Shown: in pieces, positions 51,911-61,145 of the stretch
How positions within the stretch are numbered: the first letter of the stretch is position 1
How the letters are laid out: the number at the start of each line of letters is the position of its first letter
DNA from: Bacteroidota bacterium
GTDB taxonomy: Bacteria; Bacteroidota; Bacteroidia; Bacteroidales; VadinHA17
NCBI GenBank assembly: GCA_016718875.1
Contig: JADKBL010000026.1
Location: 18,364 to 82,363 of the forward strand
Direction: 5' to 3'
Length of the DNA stretch: 64,000 nt
The notes under the pieces: model-generated
Seen by the model: only the letters and a program-made list of their open reading frames with translations
The model's database searches: none
Told to the model about the DNA's origin: nothing
Program-made: the position numbers and the translations under genes

Positions 51911-54043
51911 TCAGGTAGATTCAATATCAAAAACACTAGTTTTAAATTGAATTTTTGTCAACAGCTCGTTCACTATTATTATTTCCCTCGCAGTTGGTCT
52001 TATACCTTCCTTTAATTTTCGACCCAAATTATGAACTGCAGTTGTATAGTATTCGGCAATTTCATTGTTCTCCTTACAAAACATGTAAATCTCTTTCCAC
52101 TTTTCCGGAGCTATGCTTTTTATTGTTGATTCAATTTCCTCATAGTAAGACTTTTCGACTTCAAGGTCACTTATCCTAAGCCTCTTTTTATTATTGTTCC
52201 CTATTAGATCTCTGGAAGGAATTTTAATTTCAATATCCTTATAGTTGCCTTCAGTAAAAGCTTCTTTTAGAGTTGACCAACACTCGGCTTTCTTGGCCCA
52301 TTCGCCATAAAGTGCTCCTGGTGCAGTTTCTTTAATTACATGCTCTACAACACGCATAAACTCACCAGCTGTATTTAGTAATTCTGCTGAAACAGATTGG
52401 TTAAGCCATATCTTATAAAGATCAAGTTTATATTCAGTCAGGTACCCAAATAATGAGAGTGCATATGGGACTGTAATGTATCTTAAATCACCTATGGCAT
52501 TAGGTTTTATCCCGTATTCCTTTTCAAACGCTCTGAATATTATCGCTTTTGCGACAATATCCTCAAAATAAATATTGTCGATATTCTCTGTAAGATTATG
52601 ATCAATAAAGCTTTTATAATTTTTTTGATTTCCCTTAACAACAACATGTGGTCCAATTAGTATTTTTTTCCCATCAATAACCTCCTGATAAGAATTGACA
52701 TACTTTGCCAGTTCTTCTTTGTTTATTACCTGTGATTTAGGAGTTGCGGTATCAAATGCCTTTCTTTTTGTTATACTATTACCTGCTTTCAATCTGGCAT
52801 TTTTATATTGTCCTCTAGTCCTTTCATAAAACCATCTTGTACGGAGACTTTTACCAGGCAGAAGAGGGGCAAGAATGCTTCTTGATATTTTTTCCAGTGA
52901 AATATGAAATGGTCTGTTAGAACTTAGGTCGGAAATAGCAATTTTGTTCTGTGTATTTGCGTATTCAGATATTCGTGAAACTATTTCAGAGAAACGGTCC
53001 TTATTATTGACAACATTTAGCTTCATCGGCACATAAATCTCATCAATCCTCGCTTTTACATACTTTTTGTGAGTATGGTAAATGGATGCGGTAGTCTGAC
53101 CTCCATTAACAATCTGAAAATCGCGTACTTTAGATATTACAAAACCATTATTATCTGGCAGTTGCTCAACCTCAACAGATTCTGCCGTTGCAGAAATGCC
53201 ATTATTAAAGGCAAGGAACATTTCAGGTTCTGTTGTAATTGTTTCACGGATTCCTTTATTAATTTTCCCGGTAAACTGAAGAAAAGATCTGACATTCTGC
53301 TCTAAAAGCCTTGAACCATATTTTTCATAAATTGCTGCAAGAGCTTTACCTGGAATAATTGCCAGATAGGACTGATATTGACTATTTCTTAATGGAGAAA
53401 TAATACATTGGATCTGAAAATTTTCCTGTTTGAAGTCAATTTCAATTGGGATATGTTCCTTTTCACTTATATCAAACAAGTAATTCAGATCAACTGTTCT
53501 GAAGTATAATGGGAGTTCTCCAACAGTCAGACTTGCTGGAACCTCCCCTGGATAAAGGCCGTCAGTAATGATAATTGCATTGATTCGAACAAGGTTTTCT
53601 GCCAGATCATCTGAACCATTCAGTGTATTTGCAAGATCAAAAATCTCAGAAGATTCCTCAATCTCATTTACATAACTTTTTGAAAGACCTTTCATCAAAA
53701 AATTGGAAATTCTTTTTGTTGCTGTATCCACCTCCTCCTTGGCAACACGAACAATTTCATCTGTACCTTTGTAAATTGTTATAAACAAATCAAGTGTTTC
53801 ATAATTTTCGGAGATTGCATAAGCGTTAATTTTATGTTGATTCTTCCTGCCTAGTGAATTCTCATCATAAGCTACTCTAACATTTTCTGTTTCGCCTGCC
53901 GTTGCAATCAAATCTACTGCAAATTGTGTAAAAATCTGTTCAAGGTTTCCTCCATCCTCTGAAGAAATCTGTATTGATTTTATTTCCTGAATCATTTCCT
54001 GATAAAATCGGGACAATTCAGTTTTTTCTATTGTCTCTGTCAT
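51911..54043 (-). CDS. AIPR family protein (abortive-infection phage resistance)
   Basis: A 710-residue intact gene, last of the minus-strand defence operon. Hallmark sequence: FLAFNNGISATAESVEVE followed by RDFQIVNGGQTTASIYHTHK (about residues 275-325) and NTQNKIAISDLSSNRPFH. AIPR proteins accompany phage-resistance and restriction loci and are the last component (MzaE) in the Mza system. The molecular role is unclear, possibly an effector or nucleic-acid-binding partner. Its ATG overlaps the DUF4420 stop by four bases, so translation is coupled. It is the longest undamaged gene in the damaged half. Confidence 0.9.
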   Translation of the reverse strand: MTETIEKTELSRFYQEMIQEIKSIQISSEDGGNLEQIFTQFAVDLIATAGETENVRVAYDENSLGRKNQHKINAYAISENYETLDLFITIYKGTDEIVRVAKEEVDTATKRISNFLMKGLSKSYVNEIEESSEIFDLANTLNGSDDLAENLVRINAIIITDGLYPGEVPASLTVGELPLYFRTVDLNYLFDISEKEHIPIEIDFKQENFQIQCIISPLRNSQYQSYLAIIPGKALAAIYEKYGSRLLEQNVRSFLQFTGKINKGIRETITTEPEMFLAFNNGISATAESVEVEQLPDNNGFVISKVRDFQIVNGGQTTASIYHTHKKYVKARIDEIYVPMKLNVVNNKDRFSEIVSRISEYANTQNKIAISDLSSNRPFHISLEKISRSILAPLLPGKSLRTRWFYERTRGQYKNARLKAGNSITKRKAFDTATPKSQVINKEELAKYVNSYQEVIDGKKILIGPHVVVKGNQKNYKSFIDHNLTENIDNIYFEDIVAKAIIFRAFEKEYGIKPNAIGDLRYITVPYALSLFGYLTEYKLDLYKIWLNQSVSAELLNTAGEFMRVVEHVIKETAPGALYGEWAKKAECWSTLKEAFTEGNYKDIEIKIPSRDLIGNNNKKRLRISDLEVEKSYYEEIESTIKSIAPEKWKEIYMFCKENNEIAEYYTTAVHNLGRKLKEGIRPTAREIIIVNELLTKIQFKTSVFDIEST

Positions 54044-55040
54044 GAAAACTTAAGATTATTAAAAACTTCTTCTTCAGAAATCTGATACTCATTGCACTGT
54101 GAAACTATTATAGAATATTTCACATCACCGACACCATTACGTATGTCTGATTCTTCAATTCTCGGGAAATTATTACGTACTCTATAATAATCATCTTCTC
54201 TAATAAAGTAACCAGTATCTTCATATATATCCCTGTGATGATCAAAAAAACCTGCTTGAATCAGCTTGCTTTTAAATTGATTAAAGGAACTAAAGTCTGC
54301 TTCAAGATTCTCACAAATTGAATCAACAATTTGATTAAGTGTTTCACCTGACATCTGACGAAGTTCAGGGAAATATGATTAAGACAAAGAAACTCCAGAT
54401 TAGTCGTATCAAGTTGTCGTTCACTACTAATATGCACCTTTTGATGATTGTTACCATGAGTGGTTTTCACTTCTACACTCCATGTTCCAGATTGAAAATC
54501 TTTAATCTGCTTTTCTGGACCAACCCATGAAATAATAACATTTCTGGAATCCTGGTTAAATTGTATAAATTTCCTTATAAAGTACAACTCACCAAAAAGA
54601 CCTCTTTGTTCTTCAGGAGTTAACCCTGGTTGTTTTAACCTCTCAAACAGGCTCTGCCATTTTACCAATCTGTTCGAATAGGATTTAAGAATCACTTTGA
54701 TGTTAGATTCATCAATTATTGCTTCCAGTACATCAGATACAAGTGAGTCAAATACATCTTTAAACTGTTTATCAATTAGTACCAAATTAAGAAGCAGAAA
54801 ATGCGAATCATCAGGATCATAAATTTTTTCAAATTTCAAACCACGGAATTCATATTTCAGTTTGAACTCCTTTCCTATCTGAAATGGAACTCTGACAATT
54901 AGCATCCTGTACATTTCAGGTATCTTAACTCCAAGAAAGACATCGCATTTACCTGTTTCAGAGTATCGTAATTTAAGTAATCCTGCTACAGTTGAATTAC
55001 CCGATTCAAGTTGCTGCCATATCTGTTTAATCCGTTCCAT
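54040..55040 (-). CDS. DUF4420 PD-(D/E)XK nuclease-like protein (frame disrupted)
   Basis: About 330 residues across one shift. The first part (54261-55040) has MERIKQIWQQLESGNSTVAG, then LTPEEQRGLFGELYFIRKFI and the PD-(D/E)XK core: Asp in IKDFQSGTW, then SVEVKTTHGNN with Glu-x-Lys. The C-terminal part (54040-54354, SGETLNQIVDSICENLEADF) is in another frame; the shift is near 54345-54360, where HISLNFVR meets MSGETLN. DUF4420 proteins are the restriction-endonuclease-fold component of MORC-type restriction systems and correspond to MzaD. Start overlaps the Z1 stop by 14 bases. Confidence 0.8.
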
Positions 55041-57306
55041 CGGTGTCCTCTGTTTGGTCTAGTTCTTCCGGGTACTCATATTCTTTTCTGAATTGTTCAT
55101 TAACTGCGTATTCTACCTTTTCATCATTTTCGTTCTCAGGGAAACTTACAGCAATTCCAAGAATGGGTACTTCACTTATTTGTTTCCTTCTGGTTGTTTT
55201 TGGGGTAGTTGTATCATCAAAAATGTACTGACAGTTGTGGTTTAATGGGTAAAGCAGAAGCAATCCACACTTACAGGATCTCTTCCACTTTATTCTTTTC
55301 CTTGATGGGATATCCGGAATATCTTTTTTTCCTTCTTCCTTATAATCATCTTCAGTCTGTTCTCTTGCGTCAATTATTTCAGTTTCAGTAAGGTCAATCA
55401 ACTCATGCCTGTGATCTGTAATGTTATATTTAGCTACTTCATAATCATTCGGATCAGAGCTGATATTTGTCCTGTCAACTAATCCAACTTTTTCACTTAT
55501 CCCTGGAAACTGGAATTCGTTTTCGGGGCTAGCAGTAGAATTATTTATTAATGCAACTGTCCAATTAGTAAGATTTCCTTTTTTAGACTGAGCCACTATA
55601 TAATCCACTATTTTATTAGTGTCAATTATTTCCTCCCCAACCTTATATTTGATGAGAAACGAGGTTATTGCATTGAAATTATCTTCTCCTTTCCAAACAT
55701 ATTTTTGTCGGGCATTGTAACTATTAAGTGGTTTGTCTATTGGATTTCCAAGATCAGAAATCAAGTCAATTAAAGCATCAAAATTTCTTCTGAATCTGGT
55801 ACCCTCAATTTTGAACTGATAAGTTTGCTCAAGTGCACCAGAATAACTTAAGTACATTATTTTTTTATATCTGAATTTATTAGCTGCAGTAATCTTTAAA
55901 ACACCAGGATGGGTCCTGACTTTCAATCCAAATTCTTTTGGAGTTTTCTTTAACAGAAACATATAATCAAAGTCTCTTCGCATTTCCTCTGATGCAATAG
56001 TAATATGCTTATACCAACCTGTGAGGTCGCGTGCTGTAAAAATTCTGCATAAATCAACATAACCTGGTCGAAAACCAAACCAGCGCCCCATCTGCATTAG
56101 AGTATCATACATCTTGGAAGCGCGCAAATAATAACTTACTGTTAAGCCTTCCAATGTTAAACCTCTTGAAAGTTTATCTCCTCCAACTGCAATTACAGAA
56201 AGGAATTTCCCCTGCTGCTCAGAAACAAAATAGTCAAGTGGGGAAATGTTGTGATGAGATAAACCTGCTAAATTTTTATCACCATGAACAGCTCTTACTT
56301 CCATCTTCGAAATTGCATTATAAATCTCTGATTCAATTTCATCCCAGGCTATCAAAGATATTTCCGGATCAGAATATAGATGGGAATCCCTCAATATTTT
56401 TGCTGTTGTCGGAATAAAATCATTTTTCCAAATAATCTCAAGATCTTCAAGCAGATTACCTGATTTCAATTCAATTTGTTTTTGATAGAATTTCAATTCT
56501 GCATCAACCAGAGTGGCTATTTTATCCTGCCAGACTATGTATCTTGATACATGAATCAACATTGAGTTATGCTTATCAATCTGTTTTCTTACTCTTCTGG
56601 CAGTTGCAGAAAGAATAAAACATTTTATTGCATATTTTAAACTGGCAGGCAATTCAACCGGAAGTTCGTCATCCTTTTTATGTTTATCAGGGATAAAAGA
56701 ATTTACATTTGAAAGACTTGTTCTCTTGCTGGAATCTGAAATTAGGCTCTGTTCATTGGGTATAATTGAACCTAGATCATCATAGTCATGCACAAGACGA
56801 ATTAACGGCAATGGCTCTTCATCAACTTCCGATGATGATAGTGCCGGCAATCCAAAAATTTTAGCTGGGCCAATATAATTTGAAGGAGCAGGGATATTTA
56901 TAATGAAGTCCTTGGGAAATAAATCCTGTCCTACTGTAAATTCATAATCCTTAATAGAAATGTCTAGCCCCTTAATGTTTTCTTCCTTAAGAATCTGTAT
57001 GAATACATTTGCGAATGGCGTAGCAGTATAACCTACATAAGCTGATTGTTCAAACAATGATAGCAGTGATCTGATACAACCGTTTATGGCAGAAACCTTT
57101 TCTTTGCTAACGTTTATAGAAGCATTATCTGCCTCATCATCGATAAGAAGAAATGGTATATTTCGAATAATAATCTTTCCATCAGGCTGCTTGTCTCCCC
57201 AGCCTGCCAACCATGAAATAAGATTCTTAAGAATAGATCCATTCTTTTTTACAACTGCAACTATTGGATCATCCTGCCAGTACGATAATAAGTTTGTAAC
57301 CTGCAT
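55027..57306 (-). CDS. Z1 domain superfamily II helicase-like protein, main body
   Basis: A 759-residue open frame; a distal part of the Z1 protein rather than the complete gene. It carries FLLIDDEADNASI (Walker B-like), SAYVGYTATPFANVFI (motif III-like), the Z1 region DLFPKDFI, VIAVGGDKLSRGLTLEGLTV (motif V) and MQMGRWFGFRPGYVDLCRI (motif VI). C-terminal cysteines in CKCGLLLLYPLNHNC may bind zinc. The Walker A region is in another frame just upstream, and family members have a linking segment between Walker A and DDPIVAVVKKN that is absent here. In Mza and MORC-type restriction systems the Z1 protein is the motor (MzaC). Confidence 0.8.
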   Translation of the reverse strand: MQVTNLLSYWQDDPIVAVVKKNGSILKNLISWLAGWGDKQPDGKIIIRNIPFLLIDDEADNASINVSKEKVSAINGCIRSLLSLFEQSAYVGYTATPFANVFIQILKEENIKGLDISIKDYEFTVGQDLFPKDFIINIPAPSNYIGPAKIFGLPALSSSEVDEEPLPLIRLVHDYDDLGSIIPNEQSLISDSSKRTSLSNVNSFIPDKHKKDDELPVELPASLKYAIKCFILSATARRVRKQIDKHNSMLIHVSRYIVWQDKIATLVDAELKFYQKQIELKSGNLLEDLEIIWKNDFIPTTAKILRDSHLYSDPEISLIAWDEIESEIYNAISKMEVRAVHGDKNLAGLSHHNISPLDYFVSEQQGKFLSVIAVGGDKLSRGLTLEGLTVSYYLRASKMYDTLMQMGRWFGFRPGYVDLCRIFTARDLTGWYKHITIASEEMRRDFDYMFLLKKTPKEFGLKVRTHPGVLKITAANKFRYKKIMYLSYSGALEQTYQFKIEGTRFRRNFDALIDLISDLGNPIDKPLNSYNARQKYVWKGEDNFNAITSFLIKYKVGEEIIDTNKIVDYIVAQSKKGNLTNWTVALINNSTASPENEFQFPGISEKVGLVDRTNISSDPNDYEVAKYNITDHRHELIDLTETEIIDAREQTEDDYKEEGKKDIPDIPSRKRIKWKRSCKCGLLLLYPLNHNCQYIFDDTTTPKTTRRKQISEVPILGIAVSFPENENDEKVEYAVNEQFRKEYEYPEELDQTEDTDGTD

Positions 57307-57758
57307 CAGCTGATTTATTAATCAGACCAGTGTAATTACTCGTTTTACCGGATTGAACCTGACCAACTACCATCCCCCTTTTTGTCCCATGGACCCTTAA
57401 TTGCTGGATTGGCGATACGATCCAAAATATCATCGGTCAGATTATCGAGCTTGTTAATAGTATCTGGAGCAATTTTATTCTGAAGATAGTTTGTATAACG
57501 ATTCCAAAAATTCCAGTTAATTGAAGCTTTCCTGTCTTTAAGCCATGGTACGTATCCTTCGTCAGTATCAAGTATTTTATAATCCTCAGAAAAAACTGAA
57601 AATGTTGCTGTCAATGAGTTAATTAATAATTCACGTTGCAGTGAAAGACCAGGAAAAATCTTCAATGCCTCGTCGATAGAATTATTTATATCGGTAACTG
57701 TTGGATTTTTAATATTGCCTAAAATAATAATGCAGATGTTTTTAGCTTGCTCAATCAT
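57307..57758 (-). pseudogene. Z1 protein N-terminal part and Walker A, out of frame with the body
   Basis: The N-terminal frame (57345-57758) reads MIEQAKNICIIILGNIKNPT through GPWDKKGDGSWSGSIR. At about 57365 the family sequence moves to the next frame: RGMVVGQVQSGKTSNYTGLI with Walker A QSGKTS (57338-57364), then AGYKLIIVLAG. That frame ends at a TGA where the body frame takes over at DDPIVAVV (57265-57280). The start overlaps the GHKL gene's stop by eight bases. Restoring one protein needs two frame corrections and probably a missing internal segment. Confidence 0.7.
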
Positions 57759-58146
57759 GCGAGATCAGTGTTTCAATATATTCTGGAAAATGGTTAAATG
57801 GTTCAAGATTAAAAATGACTGCTTTCGCCTCTTCAATTGATTTACCCTGCATAATTAAAGAGCTAAATATAGTTTGCATCAGAGAGAGGATATCATTATG
57901 AATCAACCCCTCAAAAGGTTTACCCTGTGACTCCGGCTCTTCAGCTTCTTTAATATAAATAGCTTTTACTGGTATGGATTCTTCAATTAATTTCATCAGG
58001 GTTTCAATTGCCTTGTCAGGCTTTTCTTTTGCCTGATTTTTAATACTTTCTATTAAAGGATGTGTTCTGTTAATCTTATAAAACCATTTTTCACCTCTTT
58101 TATGGTCAATCCAAAGAGGAACAAATTTCTGACCTCGGATATGGTT
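57751..58146 (-). pseudogene. GHKL ATPase C-terminal part, beyond an in-frame TAA
   Basis: About 131 codons continuing in the same frame as the upstream ATPase: after the TAA at 58147-58149 comes IRGQKFVPLWIDHKRGEKWF, then PLIESIKNQAKEKPDKAIET and ATG-led MKLIEESIPVKAIYIKEAEE up to LISHD. The wording is protein-like without interruption, so the stop looks like a recent nonsense change or an error. The ATG at 57996 could restart translation of the last 81 residues. Confidence 0.65.
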
Positions 58147-59232
58147 TTACATTTTTCCTTTATGCCTGTAAACCTCAACGGCCTGTAACCGCACTTTTCC
58201 TGCATAGGCTCTCAGATGATCTCTTAAAGCCAAAGGGGGTCTGGCAATCGATTTTTTAATGTCTATCTGCCACTCAGAGTCAAGAGAATTTGGAAGGTTT
58301 ATTTCAATTCTTGCCAATTTATAATGCTCTTCTTTGCGATACATCCCCAACCAATCACCAGCTAAAAGTAACCTGTCATTTCTATATATGTAAAATCCCT
58401 GTTGCTCATTCCAACCTTTAGGACCTTCTGACTCCCTGAACTTGTCATTGGTCATTTTTGACTTATGTGGCAATACATAACCTTTTACAACTACCATTCC
58501 ATTATTAAAAGGCTCCTCTGGAAACCCTTGGGTAGCGGGCTCATTGGGCAAGAATGGATTCCATCCTTTCAGAGGTCTGTCCTGAAAAGAGATTTTAATT
58601 TTTCCACTTTCAAGGAACCGGTGGAATACCATAGCAAGATGGTTCTTAACATGTTGCATTATGCCAAGAAACTTATCCAGGGAGTTGTCATCATTCTTTT
58701 GAAGATCTTTTACAAGCCTGTCAATGTCATTCCATACAACAATTGTCCCGGATTTTAATGAATTGATTTCCTGTATAAAGTGTTCATTTGGTAAATATTT
58801 GATCAAATCCCAATTTCCGGTTTGGTTGACGAAATCCAGGTCCCATGTCCAATATACAGGCTCCCCATTCTTCTTTTTACTTACTACAGAAAGTTTTCGG
58901 CATTGCGAAAATGAGGCAGTTTTTAATCCAAGTCCGAACCTTCCAAGATCTTTGCTCCCTCTGTCTGCAAGTGGATTTTTACTCCCTGGTCTCAGAGCCT
59001 GAATCAAATCAAGATCGGTCATTCCTGTCCCGTCATCTTTAACTGAGATCCATGTATCATTACCTAACCATTCAAAGTTTACAAAAATATTTTTTGCTCC
59101 AGCAGATATTGAATTATCAATTATGTCAGCTACTGCTGCTTCAATACTGTAGCCAATTGCCCGAAAGGTTTCGATCATTGAACCAGCTTCGGGTATGGCT
59201 GGCGTTTTTTCAAATTGTGAATAATCAATCAT
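58147..59232 (-). CDS. GHKL (MutL/MORC-type) ATPase of the defence operon
   Basis: A 361-residue frame. Bergerat-fold motifs: N-box ADIIDNSISAGAKNIFVNF (Asn40), G1 VKDDGTGM (66-71), G2 GRFGLGLKTASFSQ (97-110). A second ATPase subdomain follows with HLAMVFHRFLESGKIKISF. This class (HATPase_c_3) was described in restriction-modification systems related to eukaryotic MORC proteins, and matches the MutL-like component (MzaB) of Mza. It probably acts as a nucleotide-driven clamp on DNA. As given it stops at YRHKGKM; the natural protein continues in frame to 57751 (about 493 residues). Start overlaps the DUF3883 stop by eight bases. Confidence 0.8.
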   Translation of the reverse strand: MIDYSQFEKTPAIPEAGSMIETFRAIGYSIEAAVADIIDNSISAGAKNIFVNFEWLGNDTWISVKDDGTGMTDLDLIQALRPGSKNPLADRGSKDLGRFGLGLKTASFSQCRKLSVVSKKKNGEPVYWTWDLDFVNQTGNWDLIKYLPNEHFIQEINSLKSGTIVVWNDIDRLVKDLQKNDDNSLDKFLGIMQHVKNHLAMVFHRFLESGKIKISFQDRPLKGWNPFLPNEPATQGFPEEPFNNGMVVVKGYVLPHKSKMTNDKFRESEGPKGWNEQQGFYIYRNDRLLLAGDWLGMYRKEEHYKLARIEINLPNSLDSEWQIDIKKSIARPPLALRDHLRAYAGKVRLQAVEVYRHKGKM

Positions 59233-60000
59233 TTATTTCAACAAGTTGCTTTTCAGTAATACTCCAGCTAATCTGAATCGAAGTGAATATGTTTTTCTTT
59301 GGGTTGAGTTTCCGAGCTGGGTTTTGAATGAAAATTATTTCTGGTTTGTAATGGAGGTTGGAGACCACACATAAGAAATAATTATCTCCTTCACTTTTTG
59401 CTACAATCCATTCTTTACTCGTGAAGAGAAGACCTCCTGAATAGTCTGAAAGCCCTTTTACTTCTACAAGATATTTTTTTTCTCCAGCTTCTATTCTGAA
59501 ATCATAACCAACTCCTAAGTCTCTACAATCAATTAAAGTACCATCAATAGGATACTTGTTATACAAAAATGAGACACAAAGAATTCTTCAGCTTGCTTCC
59601 CAGTTGGCGCTCTAAGTATAAAAGTTATTCTTTTCTCTTTTTTTATTATTACCTCTGAAAAAATTGAGGTTATTTCCTGTATTTCATCACTAGTCCGAAA
59701 TTCAGGATCTTTTAAGATTTGCAAAGCAATTTCTCTCAGTTCAGTTTCTTCAAGATCTTGAAGAGCATCAATAGCTTTCTTAATTCTTTTGTCCATTGGG
59801 CGTCGCCACCCTCTACGCCAAGAATGAATCGGATCAAACTCGTCACGCCTGAACTTTAAATAATTCTTTTTTATACCAAGAGTATTTGATATCTTTTCGA
59901 AGGCATCAGCGTCATTCCTATATCCTAACTTATGAATTCCATCTTTATCAAATTTTGATAAATAAAATGCAATAATAATTGCTAATTCATTGTTGTTCAT
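59225..60000 (-). CDS. DUF3883 nuclease-like protein with restriction-type N-terminal domain (frame disrupted)
   Basis: About 258 residues across one shift in an A5/T5 run at 59565-59569. The N-terminal part (59533-60000) has NELAIIIAFYLSKFDKDGIH, then KNYLKFRRDEFDPIHSWRRG, a domain often found at the start of HNH or other restriction proteins. The C-terminal part (59225-59566) is DUF3883: DLGVGYDFRIEAGEKKYLVE, with Asp in GYDF and Glu-x-Lys in LVEVKGLS, then GGLLFTSKEW and GDNYFLCVV. This is a PD-(D/E)XK-like fold, so a second candidate nuclease in the operon. The ATG overlaps the receiver gene's stop by four bases. Confidence 0.75.
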
Positions 60001-61144
60001 CCTTTAGAAATAAACTCATCATACAATATAGAAATATTAAAATCCGGTGAACCTTGTCTTGAAAAATAAGATGAAAACTTTTCGACTATATCCTTAATAA
60101 ATGAATGCGATATAGAGAATACTTTAGAGTAAGTATTTAATGAAGAAAATGGTATGCAGTGGGTATTTTGGAAATTGATAATCCCTGTCGCAAACCCATT
60201 ATAAGCAGGCAGAAAATAATATTTACTGGAGTAAGCATTTTTCATAATGTCTTCAATTATTCCTTTTGCCTTACTCTTCCTTTTTGCAAGTTCTTCAAGT
60301 AATTCGCCATCAGTAATTTTAGTTGGTTCTTGCCTTATCGTAGATAATAAACTATTTAAAATGCCCTTATCAGAATGAATTATTTCGGCGAGTGTAACAT
60401 TTTTTGCTTTAGTATTTGCCAGATCGCAGGAAGGTGTTAAGAGGATAAAGTCCATCCCGCCTTTAGATAAGATATCTCCTGTTTGATAAATATCATGCAT
60501 ACATGGGATGTATACTTCACCTGGAATAAAATATTCATATTCCTTTAAATTGGGATTAAAACTTAAATAGCTATGTAAAAGATTTGAAATATATCTAAGC
60601 ATAGCCTTTTCCTTTAATTCAGGCTCTAAATCAATATCAATCCAATACTGAATTATTTGGGACAGGTAATTCCAATAAATATTTCTAATGTGTTCATCTA
60701 ATTTTCCATTAGATCCAAATAATTCAATTATTCCAGTTTTTTGAATTTTAATAATGTCCCTAAGAATCTCAATATATTCGATTTCAGTTCGAGGATATAT
60801 TTTAAAAAGCGGATTTATCTCAGGAAGTTTTAAACGTGGATCTATTTCCGATGGATTGCTAGTGACAATGTATATTGGAAATCTTAAAAAGGTTAGAATT
60901 TTTTCTAAGATTATATTCCCTTCAAAAACGACAACTCCAGGCTCAAGTTTTAAATCAAGTATGGCCCCTGAAATGATTTCTTCATTAGTTTCAAGACACG
61001 CCAACGCGTCTTCTTTATTTCGACAAATAAGCGGTTCTACTTTATACCTTTCTTTGTTCTGGAGATTAAAAGTATTTACTGAATCTGAGAATATTTCGAT
61101 TTGACTTCTATCGTCTTCAACGAAAAGATGTAAATTAATTTCAT
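59997..61144 (-). CDS. Receiver-domain protein of the defence operon (frame disrupted at N-terminus)
   Basis: About 380 residues. The open frame gives 335 residues from 61004, but receiver-type sequence continues upstream in the same frame to LHLFVEDDRSQIEIFSDS. From the ATG at 61144 one base is missing within the first five codons. Receiver marks: acidic VEDD, phospho-Asp position in GAILDLKLE, Thr/Ser in IYIVTSNPSE and Lys in PLFKIYPR. This fits the atypical Response_reg_2 receiver class. The C-terminal ~200 residues (EYFIPGEVYIPCMHDIYQTG and FILLTPSCDLANTKAKN) are not recognised. The upstream gene encodes a histidine-kinase-like core and ends one base before this ATG, suggesting a phosphorelay inside a defence operon. 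Confidence 0.75.
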
Positions 61145-61145
61145 T

